52,547 bases of DNA, taken from the NCBI GenBank assembly GCA_031285565.1, contig JAITVY010000025.1:1-52547 (forward strand), read 5' to 3'. Below, piece after piece: positions 36,743 to 45,550 of this stretch (positions are counted from its first letter, which is position 1; the number at the start of each line of letters is the position of its first letter). The notes beneath the pieces were generated by a model. The model was given only the letters and a program-made list of their open reading frames with translations, was not told the DNA's origin and ran no database searches. The position numbers were made by a program, and so were the translations under genes. The DNA comes from Tannerella sp. GTDB taxonomy: Bacteria; Bacteroidota; Bacteroidia; Bacteroidales; Tannerellaceae.

Positions 36743-39508
36743 TTAAAACAATTTTTTCGTTACAAAATCAAGTTCTTTTCTGATCAGTTCTGCAATGGAT
36801 GCATTTTCCCTCACTGTTAATTTTTCACGAGGAATATCTGTCATAGAATATTTTTCGTAATAATTTTTCTTCACATCGTCTTTGAGTTTGTTCATTTCAT
36901 CGGAGCCTTTGGTTTTTTCTTCATTCTCGATAAAGTCGTTGAACTCATTGCGTATCTGGTTTTTGTTTCTTTTGAAGTTTTCAAAGGCTTCGTCTCTGTA
37001 GGTAGACTCCAGAGAAACCCAATAGTCCAGGATCGGATCTCCGTATGCCAGGCTCCTGTAGTAATATTTACTATCTTCTTCTTTTTTGATGAGTCCGAAG
37101 ATGAGTCCGAGCACCCATAGTTCGAGTGTATCGTCTTCGGTTTGCCGTGGCATCAGGTCGTACTGTTCGCGTTCCATCCGGAGGAGGATGTTGCGGTCGA
37201 AATGATTATTTATGCTGCTTTGTTCGTATTTTACTTCATAGCTTTTCAGTGCAACAACTGCATATGCGGGCACAACGCCTATCTGTCTGTAGATAATTAT
37301 TTTATTCTTCATACCGGTCGGCACAAATTCAGGCCGTTCGTTGTTGGCATGCATATCGCGGAAGGCGTTATTGTCGAGCAAACGGCTTTTTTTCTTGTCC
37401 GGCACTCCGACATAGTACGCATGATGCAGGTTTGATTTAGGTGTAAATCCCTGATAATCGTTGCGGAATAACGGATTGGCTTTGTTTATGGCGATCCGGA
37501 GGATATGTTCGAATTCCTTTTCGGGCAGATCGTTGATGATGTCGTCAATACTCGTATTCTTCCATTTCTCTGTTTGCAGCAGGTTGTCGGTATATCTGAA
37601 CAATTCAGCTTTTACATCATTTTTGTCTTTTGTACCCAGATCATAGATTTTATTTGGTACATCCAGTTTTTTGATAAAGTCGGATATGCTTAAGTTTTTA
37701 TCATCAACCGTGATCTGTTTGGCTACATTACTTGCCAGGTCGATCATAAACGACTGGTAAATCTTTCCGACATTGTTTTGTGCATCAGCCAATTGTATGG
37801 CCAGGTCGGCGTTTACGTTAATGAGGGTATTTTTTATATTCTTTACGTATGTGATTTCATCCAGTAAAATGGAATCAACGTTGGTATAGAACGTGATTGC
37901 ATATTGACGACGGATAATTTCGCGTTCAATTATTACATATTGGTTGACGGCATTAATGATATTATCTATCAGCTCGCTTTTCTTTTTCTTTTTATTGAGT
38001 ACAAATGTTTTGGCTTCGATATCTTTGAGTTCGGCCGAAAAGATCTCGATGGATTGTTTGATTCCCGGCCGTTTGTTTTCCGCCTCTGTGAGTTCGTCTT
38101 TCATCTCCTGTTTGAAGACGCTGATCTGCTTTTGTATTTCGAGTATGGCTTGTTCGGCATTTCCTACTCCGCATTCATCGTTAATGAGCTTAACAATGAG
38201 TTTTTTTAATTCGTTTTTCGTATTGTCGGTTAAACTGTCGACTCTTTTCCTTACATCGTCAGTTTGCGACAATGCCATGCTTATATATGTGTCGATTTCT
38301 GGTTTTGGCGACAGAGCATCATTGATATTGACCATATAGGTCTTTGGTACTCTTTCGAGTAAGTAATCGATAACATTGTTCTGGTTGTTGTTTTCGCGGA
38401 TGTTTACTTCGGATGAATCGATCCAGCTGTTGATGATCGTATCTACATCGTTGCAACCATTGAGCAAGCGTTGGATCACGCGTTGACCGGCTTTGATGGA
38501 ATAAATTTTGGCAATATGATTTCCTTCGAATAAGATTTCGCATGCGCCCATACCTCCGGCCCATGCTTTCTTTTTCTGAATATTCATTGTGCCGGAAGCA
38601 TAATGTTTTTCGAGGTTATCGCCTACACTGGTATTGGCTTCCGAAAGTTCGCCGGCTGCAATTACCAGGGCCAGGCTGATCATTTCTGTTAGTTGCTCGA
38701 CGTGGGTGTAGGTGTCGTCGTTTTGATTTTTATTGTCGATCAGCATTACGGAGTTGAACGGCCGTTCGTTGATTGTGATGAGGTCATTCAGATAATCCAC
38801 TTTTATAGGCTGTGAGCTGGGGGTGAGGTGCATGAGCCAGTCGAGGTCTTTGATTGCTCCGTATGCATTGGAGCGTACATCGGCCATAGCGGGGGAGTTG
38901 GGCATCATGGCTTCGAATACATCGGCCATCACAGCATATGCTGTGATTTTAGCGTGAGGAATCATTTCTTTCACGAGATAAGCCATATCGAGGAATACGC
39001 CTGCTCCGGTGCCTCCGCTGATAGAGAATACCATGTGTACTTCTACATCATTGCCGATCAGGCTAAAGTCGGGATCGGTCACGTTTTCTGCAGCCTGAAT
39101 CCGGTCGAGGGTATTTTTCAGGGAGGTTCTTACTTTTACATGATTGATAATAAATGCTAACCGTCCGTTTGTCCGTACCTGTCCGGCGCCTACACCTTTC
39201 ATGGATACGATGGCTTGTTCGTTCTCTTCGGGCATCCAAGAGAACTTTTCTTTTTGCCGGTTATAAATAGCCATTGCATCGCGTGTTGCAATCGACATTT
39301 GTTCGTACGGGCTTAGTGTTATTTTTCCGTATTTCGAATCCAGGGATTTATTATATGCCTGTTGATCGGAATCAATTCCTATGAAGCCGATCATTGAGGG
39401 CACTTTACCTCCGTATGTTTCGGTAAACATTTTTTTCGTGTGTAACAATGCACTCATTCCGGTCCCACCTAGACCGATGTATATGCAGCGTCTTAATTTT
39501 GTTGACAT
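36743..39508 (-). CDS. Tubulin/FtsZ-like GTPase (Tubulin_2 / FtsZl family)
   Basis: A 921-residue member of the divergent FtsZ-tubulin superfamily. The N-terminal nucleotide-binding domain starts with RRCIYIGLGGTGMSALLHTK (first glycine loop). The tubulin signature GGTGAG lies near residues 162-168 (SISGGTGAGVFLDMAYLV), and the strand FIGIDSD precedes it. The large C-terminal part is helical, with coiled coil near 430-520, and lacks membrane segments. It is about twice the size of FtsZ and clearly not the cell-division protein. Comparative genomics has linked such FtsZ-like proteins with vWA proteins and membrane proteins in predicted membrane-remodelling systems; a vWA gene is present two genes upstream. 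Confidence 0.85.
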   Translation of the reverse strand: MSTKLRRCIYIGLGGTGMSALLHTKKMFTETYGGKVPSMIGFIGIDSDQQAYNKSLDSKYGKITLSPYEQMSIATRDAMAIYNRQKEKFSWMPEENEQAIVSMKGVGAGQVRTNGRLAFIINHVKVRTSLKNTLDRIQAAENVTDPDFSLIGNDVEVHMVFSISGGTGAGVFLDMAYLVKEMIPHAKITAYAVMADVFEAMMPNSPAMADVRSNAYGAIKDLDWLMHLTPSSQPIKVDYLNDLITINERPFNSVMLIDNKNQNDDTYTHVEQLTEMISLALVIAAGELSEANTSVGDNLEKHYASGTMNIQKKKAWAGGMGACEILFEGNHIAKIYSIKAGQRVIQRLLNGCNDVDTIINSWIDSSEVNIRENNNQNNVIDYLLERVPKTYMVNINDALSPKPEIDTYISMALSQTDDVRKRVDSLTDNTKNELKKLIVKLINDECGVGNAEQAILEIQKQISVFKQEMKDELTEAENKRPGIKQSIEIFSAELKDIEAKTFVLNKKKKKSELIDNIINAVNQYVIIEREIIRRQYAITFYTNVDSILLDEITYVKNIKNTLINVNADLAIQLADAQNNVGKIYQSFMIDLASNVAKQITVDDKNLSISDFIKKLDVPNKIYDLGTKDKNDVKAELFRYTDNLLQTEKWKNTSIDDIINDLPEKEFEHILRIAINKANPLFRNDYQGFTPKSNLHHAYYVGVPDKKKSRLLDNNAFRDMHANNERPEFVPTGMKNKIIIYRQIGVVPAYAVVALKSYEVKYEQSSINNHFDRNILLRMEREQYDLMPRQTEDDTLELWVLGLIFGLIKKEEDSKYYYRSLAYGDPILDYWVSLESTYRDEAFENFKRNKNQIRNEFNDFIENEEKTKGSDEMNKLKDDVKKNYYEKYSMTDIPREKLTVRENASIAELIRKELDFVTKKLF

Positions 39509-39556
39509 GTCTCTATGTTAATTATTAGTTGTTAATTATTAATTGTTAGAAGAATA

Positions 39557-39577
39557 CCCCTGGCCCCTGAAGGGGAA
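39557..39577. repeat. Palindromic intergenic repeat, copy 2
   Basis: Identical to 29855-29875 over 21 bases (CCCCTGGCCCCTGAAGGGG plus AA), in the 72-base gap between the lipoprotein and FtsZ-like genes, again next to TTAATTATTAATTG-type filler. Confidence 0.7.
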
Positions 39578-39580
39578 GAT

Positions 39581-40504
39581 TTAGTGTATTCTTATTTTTA
39601 TTTTCTGACCGGTATTGTTGATCGTAACGGTATAGTCGATTTGTTTGCTCAGATACGGACTAAAAGGTTCGATCATGATATTGCGGTTCAGAATGGGTTT
39701 GACTGAGTTTTTGTTTTTGGGAACCAGTTCCCACTTTTCGGTCCATACTTCATTTACGGCATAGAGAATCTCTCCCCTGAATAGCTTCTGGAAGAAATTT
39801 TGTTTTTCTACCCGGTTGGTAAAGATGATCTTATAGCATAGCCGGGGTTTGTACATTTCGTAATAAGGTTCCATTACAGTTATGGCTGCTATCCTGAAAC
39901 GAGGGTACATAATGGGGCGTATTGCTATTATCCAACATAGGAAGAGGCCTACCAGAATCGCGAGAAAGATATATAATCCCAGCAGTAGTGGGTTTATTTG
40001 TTTGAAAAAGACGGTGCTGATAAGCACTACGGCCGGATCGTCTTGTGTTTCGAGGTGAATATTATCCACACGGTCGAGCGACGAGTCGGTAACTTTGAGC
40101 AGCCATTGATGATTCCCGGACGGGGTGTCTTCATGGAACAAGAAGCCGAAAGTGAGTTCACCGGCTTCATTTAGCAGCGACGGGGATATTTTGATTTTAT
40201 TGTTGCGTGTTTCTTCGCCGTTTATGAGCATTGATACCGATTCCTGTCCGACCATTTTTCCGGTATTCCGGTCGGTGAGTGTCAGTTCGACAAAGCTATT
40301 GTCTTTTTTTGCTTCTTCATTGAATTCAAAAACGAGTGTTTTTTCGAGCGGATGTATTTCTTTTTTACAGAAGAAGAACGGTTTGTAATAGCTTACTTTC
40401 CCGAGATCGATACTGTTGGGTACGCGAATATCTTCGTCTTCGTGCTGGCACGAGAAGAAAAGGGTCATCAACGTTATACAGAAGAGATATTTAATCTTTG
40501 ACAT
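39581..40504 (-). CDS. Lipoprotein with internal membrane helix, module component
   Basis: A 307-residue protein without a family I can name. It begins with a lipoprotein signal (MSKIKYLFCITLMTLFFSC, Cys19), followed by the acidic QHEDED. The first domain is beta-rich (VFEFNEEAKKDNSFVELTLTDRNTGKM). A strong membrane helix at about residues 170-192 (LLLGLYIFLAILVGLFLCWIIAI) is followed by a second, basic, beta-rich domain that would be cytoplasmic. It overlaps the upstream vWA gene by 14 bases, so the two are translationally linked. It could pass a periplasmic signal to the cytoplasmic FtsZ-like and peptidase proteins (inference). Confidence 0.8.
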   Translation of the reverse strand: MSKIKYLFCITLMTLFFSCQHEDEDIRVPNSIDLGKVSYYKPFFFCKKEIHPLEKTLVFEFNEEAKKDNSFVELTLTDRNTGKMVGQESVSMLINGEETRNNKIKISPSLLNEAGELTFGFLFHEDTPSGNHQWLLKVTDSSLDRVDNIHLETQDDPAVVLISTVFFKQINPLLLGLYIFLAILVGLFLCWIIAIRPIMYPRFRIAAITVMEPYYEMYKPRLCYKIIFTNRVEKQNFFQKLFRGEILYAVNEVWTEKWELVPKNKNSVKPILNRNIMIEPFSPYLSKQIDYTVTINNTGQKIKIRIH

Positions 40505-41480
40505 GGATGTGAAGTGTTTTTTCGGGATAGTTGATGATTTGAATATTGATCTCGTTGAAGTTGATCACCTGGTATTTGTCGGCCGATTCGACAGTAAGGT
40601 GTAGGTTTTTTATTTTGGGAAGCGTTTGGTGTAGTTTTTCGAAAGACATCCGATTGTTCAACCGGAATGAGCAAACATTGTCCGTACAGCTGATACTTCC
40701 TTCTTCTAACGAGAAGTAGTCGTTGGGTGCTAAAGTAAGGTTTACCTCAGAAACTTTTTTCCCTTTTACCTGTGAATTGAGTGTAAAGCGAATTTCTTTG
40801 TCTTGCTGCAGTTGTTTGAGTTCTTTGGCTACTGTGTTAGCAGCCGGTCGGAAGAATGCCGGGAAGACGATGTTGTTTTGTTCGAGTTCTACGAGATCGA
40901 AATTGCAGCTTGCGCGGATGGCATTACGTATCGATTCGTTCTGTGCTGCTTCGGTAAGCATTACGTAGGCTGCATGTGCATTGTTGGCTTTGGCGCTTTT
41001 GCACCATGCGATGATCCGTTCGCATAGTTCGTCTGTCCCCATTACATTGTCGGTGCCATCGGTGAGCAGGCATATAAAATTACTTTTCTGCGGATCTATG
41101 AGTTGTTCGAGGCTATAATCCCATGCATGGCAGATGTTTGTATTGGTGATGTTGTTATTGTCGAGCCGGTTAATTTCATCGACGAGTTGTTTCTTGCCGC
41201 TTTTGCTTGCGGGATAGCTCCATGTGTCGAGTATCTTGTCCTGAAAGGGGATGACGGTGACAGTTGAGCTTTCGTCTTCGATACCTTCGATTGAGAGAAC
41301 GAGCGCTTCTTTTACTTTGTCGTAGATATCGGGTGAGCCGTTATAGCCTTTCATTGATAACGTTACATCCCACAGGTATATAATTTTGTTTTCTTTGAAA
41401 TCCTGTGCTAACACTGATGTGTTCAGTGAGAGGAATATGAGGATTGAAAACAAAAGTTGGTTTCTTATATTTCGTATCAT
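40491..41480 (-). CDS. Exported von Willebrand factor type A (vWA) domain protein
   Basis: A 329-residue exported protein, first in the four-gene module. Signal peptide MIRNIRNQLLFSILIFLSLNTSVLAQ precedes a vWA domain. The MIDAS motif is DVTLS (Asp38, Thr40, Ser42) in YLWDVTLSMKGYNG, with LLTDGTDN further on supplying the last metal ligand. A beta-rich C-terminal domain (residues about 225-329) follows, with no membrane anchor. vWA domains mediate metal-dependent protein binding. The 14-base overlap with the next gene supports a stable complex. A minus-strand -7 box lies at 41502-41509. Confidence 0.87.
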   Translation of the reverse strand: MIRNIRNQLLFSILIFLSLNTSVLAQDFKENKIIYLWDVTLSMKGYNGSPDIYDKVKEALVLSIEGIEDESSTVTVIPFQDKILDTWSYPASKSGKKQLVDEINRLDNNNITNTNICHAWDYSLEQLIDPQKSNFICLLTDGTDNVMGTDELCERIIAWCKSAKANNAHAAYVMLTEAAQNESIRNAIRASCNFDLVELEQNNIVFPAFFRPAANTVAKELKQLQQDKEIRFTLNSQVKGKKVSEVNLTLAPNDYFSLEEGSISCTDNVCSFRLNNRMSFEKLHQTLPKIKNLHLTVESADKYQVINFNEINIQIINYPEKTLHIHVKD

Positions 41481-41501
41481 AAATTTTCCAATTAAACCTC
41501 A

Positions 41502-41509
41502 CAAATTTA
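41502..41509 (-). promoter_or_regulatory. -7 box of the vWA / FtsZ-like module
   Basis: On the minus strand this reads TAAATTTG, matching TAnnTTTG, 22 bases upstream of the vWA start codon. Confidence 0.5.
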
Positions 41510-41589
41510 TTAATTCTTTTTATATATATGATATTTTGAAAGATGTAAAATATGAAATTTGTTATTGTGGAGTGTGTATGTTTCTAGTT

Positions 41590-42012
41590 GTCACTTTTGG
41601 CGTATTGACTTTTGTTTTCTTTCTGTACTTTTGCCTTGATGCAAAAGTACCCAAAAATCAAGACTGTGTGTGCTTCACTCATAAAACTGCGCTCAGCAGC
41701 TAAAATCTATGAACTCGCTCCGACAGAGGGTAATATGGAATACTGTGTGTTCTTTCAACGGAGCATCAGACAGCATAGATTTTTACACTGCTATCACTTG
41801 TTTTATGGCTCACCACCCAAGGTCGAGGGAAGAGTGGTTTTGGATACAGTCTGTTTTTAATGGTGGCCTTTCATTTTCCGTTTTCAACTTTGGCTATGGC
41901 TGATTTTCAATTCTAAACGCCGGCTTCACCAGGCTTTATGGCTCACCACCCAAGGTCGGAAGGAGAGTGGTTTTGGATACTGTCTGTTTTTAATGAAGGC
42001 CTTTCATTTTTT
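41590..42012. repeat. Structured intergenic repeat, copy B
   Basis: Non-coding counterpart of 19247-19733. A perfect 10-bp hairpin (41625-41634 with 41641-41650) has loop CTTGAT, which can pair with ATCAAG at 41657-41662, giving a pseudoknot. AAAATCTATG (41702-41711) pairs with CATAGATTTT (41774-41783). Two copies of the block starting GGCTCACCACCCAAGGTCG lie at 41807-41878 and 41940-42012. Small open frames here overlap these structures and are not credible genes. Confidence 0.75.
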
Positions 42013-42147
42013 ATTTTTCAATTTTCGTTTTTTTTATTTTCAGTTTAAATATGCGATGTAAGTGTCTGTAATGGCGTATTTTGTGCTTTGTGTAAAAAGA
42101 CGCTAAAAAATATTTGCGATATCTGTATTATATTAAAATAAAAAGAA

Positions 42148-42155
42148 TATCTTTG
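42148..42155 (+). promoter_or_regulatory. -7 box upstream of small ORF
   Basis: TATCTTTG matches TAnnTTTG, 29 bases before the ATG at 42185. It lends the small open frame its only support. Confidence 0.4.
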
Positions 42156-42184
42156 CGCACTTTTTATTTACAGTTACCTTACTT

Positions 42185-42451
42185 ATGAACAAAAGGTTGT
42201 ATCTGTTATTTTATACTTGTGGGGGTTATATATACTCACAACCAAAGACTAAAACAGGCTATAAAGATTTACTGTATTTGTCTAAAAACTATACTGAACA
42301 AGCCAGAGGTAATGCTATTGTGGTATATCTCTATGAAGAGTTGCGAAAAGAAAATTACTCTTATTTTATTACAGCGCCACCTCAATGCCCTGATAATAAA
42401 TATGAGCTAGTAGAAAACCGCTTTAATCTGTTATATGGAAATATATGCTGA
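42185..42451 (+). CDS. Small hypothetical protein, possibly a gene remnant
   Basis: An 88-residue open frame with no recognised family. It begins MNKRLYLLFYTCGGYIYSQP and contains a helical charged stretch (YTEQARGNAIVVYLYEELRKE). It has a good -7 box upstream and no overlap with other genes, but the next 190 bases to 42644 are empty of clear coding, so it may be the shortened remains of something larger. Existence as an expressed gene is uncertain. Confidence 0.35.
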   Translation: MNKRLYLLFYTCGGYIYSQPKTKTGYKDLLYLSKNYTEQARGNAIVVYLYEELRKENYSYFITAPPQCPDNKYELVENRFNLLYGNIC

Positions 42452-42644
42452 GAGTCTAAAAACTTCATAATCAATCTAAGTCATAGCTGAAATCAAAACC
42501 GATCAGAGAGTTTATTTTTTGTCAATGTTCTGCTTAAAGATAAAAGTCTTTACGAAGCAATACACGGTAAACTGATCTTTTTTGTGAACGGGTTGGCTTC
42601 TTAACGTATTTATAAACTATATACGAAATTCATCTAAGTTATTT

Positions 42645-43826
42645 ATGGATTTATCTGTTACTGCGGTAATTATAACAATACTTGGTACAATAGTTGCCGG
42701 TATTGTAGTGTTTCTTCCGGGATGGTTCGAGTTGCGTAGACCGAAAGATGATGCTCCTTTATATATTGACGAGGAATATCAGGTATCTCCCTTTTTTATT
42801 GGTGACAGCTTTTATAATCTGCTGGAGAGCATACTGCCGAAGTCACTGCCTCGTGGTAAGAGCCGTCATGTACTTTCGCTGCCATTGGCAACCGGAGATA
42901 ATTTATATAAAGTTCCTGAGTCAGGGAATGAGACCGTTGTGGATGTCGTTTCGGGTGATCATATTTGTCCGGAGGGTTTATCTCATCAGGCGGATGACAT
43001 GTTTTGTGTTTATGGTGATCTATACTCGGGCACCGACACTCGTCTGTTAAAGGAAGCGTATGTTCAGGGGAGCGCTTCTTTAGGAGAGAATTCACGATTG
43101 AGTTCCATGTTTTGCGGCGGAAATCTGACTTTGGATAAGAATTCGTCGGTTGCCGGCTGGATTGATGTGAGAGGGATTGATTTTTTTGCAGGCGAGGGTT
43201 GTACTCTTGGGTATAAGACGGCTTGCAAGGGTAATATGCGGTTGTCGCGTAATACTACTTTTTTCCATGTTTTTGCCGTGCCTTTACGGACTTATTCTAC
43301 CCGGTCGTTGCGTGCATCGTCTGCCCGCGACAATTTTGTATTGCCGGAGCTTCTTTTGCACAAAGAGAGGAGGCTTGAAACGAGCGCCGGTGATGCCGGA
43401 TACAGGAAAACGGGAAGGGGCATTGTGATTAAAGATAATGTGGTTGTATATAGCAATATTGTTTCTGACGGCCATGTTGTGATCGGTGAAAATTGTGAGA
43501 TAAGGGGCTCTGTTATTGCTCATAAGGGTCTTTTGATAAAGGCTCATGCCAGGGTTTTAGGAGATGTGAAAAGCCGTCGTGATATTTGTATGGAAGAAAA
43601 TGCGGTGGTGTTTGGTCATGTATTGGCTGACGGAAAGATTGTTTTACGGAAAGATTGTGAGGTACAGGGGAATATTTTTTCACAGAGAGATATCACGATT
43701 AATAGTGGTTGCATTGTCGGGCGGCGTGGTACAACGCGTTCTGTTGTTGCGCGTGACATAATTACGTTGCATTCGGATGTGGCCATATATGGTCGTTTAT
43801 CTTGTTTGAGAGGTATGGTGGTTTGA
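42645..43826 (+). CDS. Membrane-anchored beta-helix / bactofilin-like protein
   Basis: A 393-residue protein with one N-terminal membrane helix (about residues 5-27) and then many short repeats of the pattern VxGxVxSxxDIxIxxxxxVxG, e.g. IVIKDNVVVYSNIVSDGHVV and VFGHVLADGKIVLRKDCEVQG. These predict a right-handed beta-helix as in bactofilins (polymer-forming cytoskeletal proteins). It lies 21 bases before the YaiO-like gene and heads a rightward cluster with a synthase-type glycosyltransferase. It may form a scaffold at the inner membrane for that machine (inference). It is longer than classic bactofilins (100-200 residues). Confidence 0.78.
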   Translation: MDLSVTAVIITILGTIVAGIVVFLPGWFELRRPKDDAPLYIDEEYQVSPFFIGDSFYNLLESILPKSLPRGKSRHVLSLPLATGDNLYKVPESGNETVVDVVSGDHICPEGLSHQADDMFCVYGDLYSGTDTRLLKEAYVQGSASLGENSRLSSMFCGGNLTLDKNSSVAGWIDVRGIDFFAGEGCTLGYKTACKGNMRLSRNTTFFHVFAVPLRTYSTRSLRASSARDNFVLPELLLHKERRLETSAGDAGYRKTGRGIVIKDNVVVYSNIVSDGHVVIGENCEIRGSVIAHKGLLIKAHARVLGDVKSRRDICMEENAVVFGHVLADGKIVLRKDCEVQGNIFSQRDITINSGCIVGRRGTTRSVVARDIITLHSDVAIYGRLSCLRGMVV

Positions 43827-43847
43827 TGTTTTTTTTAATAAATAAAA

Positions 43848-44705
43848 ATGATAAGGATGACTTTTAAAAATGTACACAAATGTGTTTTACTGTTGTCGGT
43901 ATTGTTTCCGGTGATTGGTTTTGCTCAGGTTGCGGATAGTGAATATAATATGGAGCTTCGAAAAAAGGAGGCTTTTACGGATGATATAAAGAGAGTGAAC
44001 ACTGTTGAGCTTGGCGGTACGATGGATTTTGTCTCGGATGATTTCGGCAGATGGGATGGTGTCCGGTTGAGATATACAAGGACGAATAAAAAGTATACGT
44101 GGTTTCTGGAGGGTAACGGTTATAACCGGGAGAAGAGTGGTGGCGAGGCGTTTGTCGGTGTCGGTGGTCTCTATGTGGATTGGGCTAAGAGGATGTATAC
44201 ATTTTCGAGTGTTTCTGCAGGTACGGATACGGATTATTCCCCTAAGATCCGTGTAGACCAGGATTTTAATTTTAAGTTTGGTAAATCGCAGCAATGGGTT
44301 TGGGTATTGGGCGGCACTTATGTCGACTATTATTCGCCGCAGTCTATCGTGATTGCCTCAACGGGTATGACTTATTATACGAAGGGTATTATCCTGTCGG
44401 GTCGTATGTTTTACAATATTGCTTATCCGGGGGCATTGAATTCGGTTTCCGGCCAGATAAGTGCAGACCAGGGATATTGGTATAAGTATATGAATACATT
44501 AACTGTTTCGGGAGGAAAGCAGGCTTATATGGCAACGTATATGGATTCTCCTGAGGCGATAGACCGTAATTCTATTTCTGTTTCTTTTAAGTCACGCTAT
44601 TGGGTTAAAAAAACGTGGGGTTTCTGGGGACAAGTGAGTTATACCAACGTATTCGATGCATACAATGTATTCGGTGTCGGCGCCGGAGTATTTGTTAATT
44701 TTTAG
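43848..44705 (+). CDS. YaiO-family outer membrane beta-barrel protein
   Basis: A 285-residue exported protein. The signal peptide is at residues 1-26 (ending VIGFAQ). The mature part alternates hydrophobic and polar residues with many aromatic residues, in strands such as WDGVRLRYTRTNKKYTWFLEGNGY and YMNTLTVSGGKQAYMATYMD, and it ends in Phe (VFVNF), the usual signal for barrel insertion. The pattern agrees with YaiO-type outer-membrane proteins. Located between a bactofilin-like and a membrane protein gene upstream of a GT2 synthase, it may provide the outer-membrane exit for a polysaccharide. Confidence 0.8.
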   Translation: MIRMTFKNVHKCVLLLSVLFPVIGFAQVADSEYNMELRKKEAFTDDIKRVNTVELGGTMDFVSDDFGRWDGVRLRYTRTNKKYTWFLEGNGYNREKSGGEAFVGVGGLYVDWAKRMYTFSSVSAGTDTDYSPKIRVDQDFNFKFGKSQQWVWVLGGTYVDYYSPQSIVIASTGMTYYTKGIILSGRMFYNIAYPGALNSVSGQISADQGYWYKYMNTLTVSGGKQAYMATYMDSPEAIDRNSISVSFKSRYWVKKTWGFWGQVSYTNVFDAYNVFGVGAGVFVNF

Positions 44706-44740
44706 TCAGGTTTTAGTTTGTATTATTTTATAAATCAGCA

Positions 44741-45550
44741 ATGAGATCGGACTATTTGAATATACTCGGAAATGATAGCTCGCCATCCAGGTGTGTACGT
44801 CGTTTAACAATGACTCCGGGTATGAAGTGGGGTATTTTTGCCATATTTGTGATGGTGTTTGCAGGCTTTTTTGCAAAGCTTCATTTTTTATCTGTATTCT
44901 CCGAAATGTCAATCTATTGGATTGACCATTTTTTTCAGATTCCGGAGAATCAGGTGGTGATCGAGTCTGAGACTATCTGGAATAGTTTGCAGTTTTCTTA
45001 TCTTCTTGTGCCTATTGAAACTCCGTCAAGGATCCTTTCATTGATTGTTGCACTGGTAGTTTCTTTTATCATGTTTTTACTTTTGCAAATATTGCGGTTA
45101 ACGAAGGCTTCTCATGCTTTGCCTACCGTTATTTTGTTCAATCTGCTATTATCGGCCATCTTTTGTTTTTCTCTTTTGTTTCTGATTATGCCGGGATATT
45201 TCTCGCAGGATTATACATCTTTAAGTAAGATGTTCTCGATGGTTTCTCATTTGATTTTACTTGGTATGCCACTCCTTTTTTGTTTTCTGACGGCTCCTGT
45301 TCCGGTTGGATTTTTTACGCGACTGGCATATACGGTATTGTTTGAGGTTGCTATTGTTTTATTGTTTTTCATTAAGTATGCACTTTTTATTGTGCTTTGT
45401 ACGTATGGGACTTATCTTGTGATTCCCTGTATCGTATTGCTTATCCTTTCTCTTTGGGATGTATTGTATTTAAACAGTATTTATTCGGTGATGTTAAGCA
45501 GGGCTTCGGTAAAAATTAATAAGCGAAAAAAAGTATGGCAAAAGACATAA
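44741..45550 (+). CDS. Polytopic inner-membrane protein of the GT2 cluster
   Basis: A 269-residue hydrophobic protein with six or seven predicted membrane helices (first at about 29-48, last near 230-250), a soluble basic N-terminus and a basic tail (KINKRKKVWQKT). I do not recognise a family or a catalytic motif. Its end overlaps the glycosyltransferase start by 16 bases, so the two are translationally coupled, and a role as partner subunit of the synthase is likely (inference). Confidence 0.78.
   Translation: MRSDYLNILGNDSSPSRCVRRLTMTPGMKWGIFAIFVMVFAGFFAKLHFLSVFSEMSIYWIDHFFQIPENQVVIESETIWNSLQFSYLLVPIETPSRILSLIVALVVSFIMFLLLQILRLTKASHALPTVILFNLLLSAIFCFSLLFLIMPGYFSQDYTSLSKMFSMVSHLILLGMPLLFCFLTAPVPVGFFTRLAYTVLFEVAIVLLFFIKYALFIVLCTYGTYLVIPCIVLLILSLWDVLYLNSIYSVMLSRASVKINKRKKVWQKT

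Noticed and set aside
41386..41903. Several small plus-strand open frames of 64-105 residues
   Set aside because: They overlap the vWA gene or the structured repeat, have cysteine- and serine-rich, low-complexity translations, and lack a start context. The DNA is better explained by paired non-coding structure.
42452..42644. Possible remnant of a coding gene
   Set aside because: No frame stays open and no recognisable protein fragment could be read; listed only as uninformative sequence.
43887..44294. 135-residue minus-strand open frame
   Set aside because: Antisense to the YaiO-like gene, which has a signal peptide and barrel pattern.
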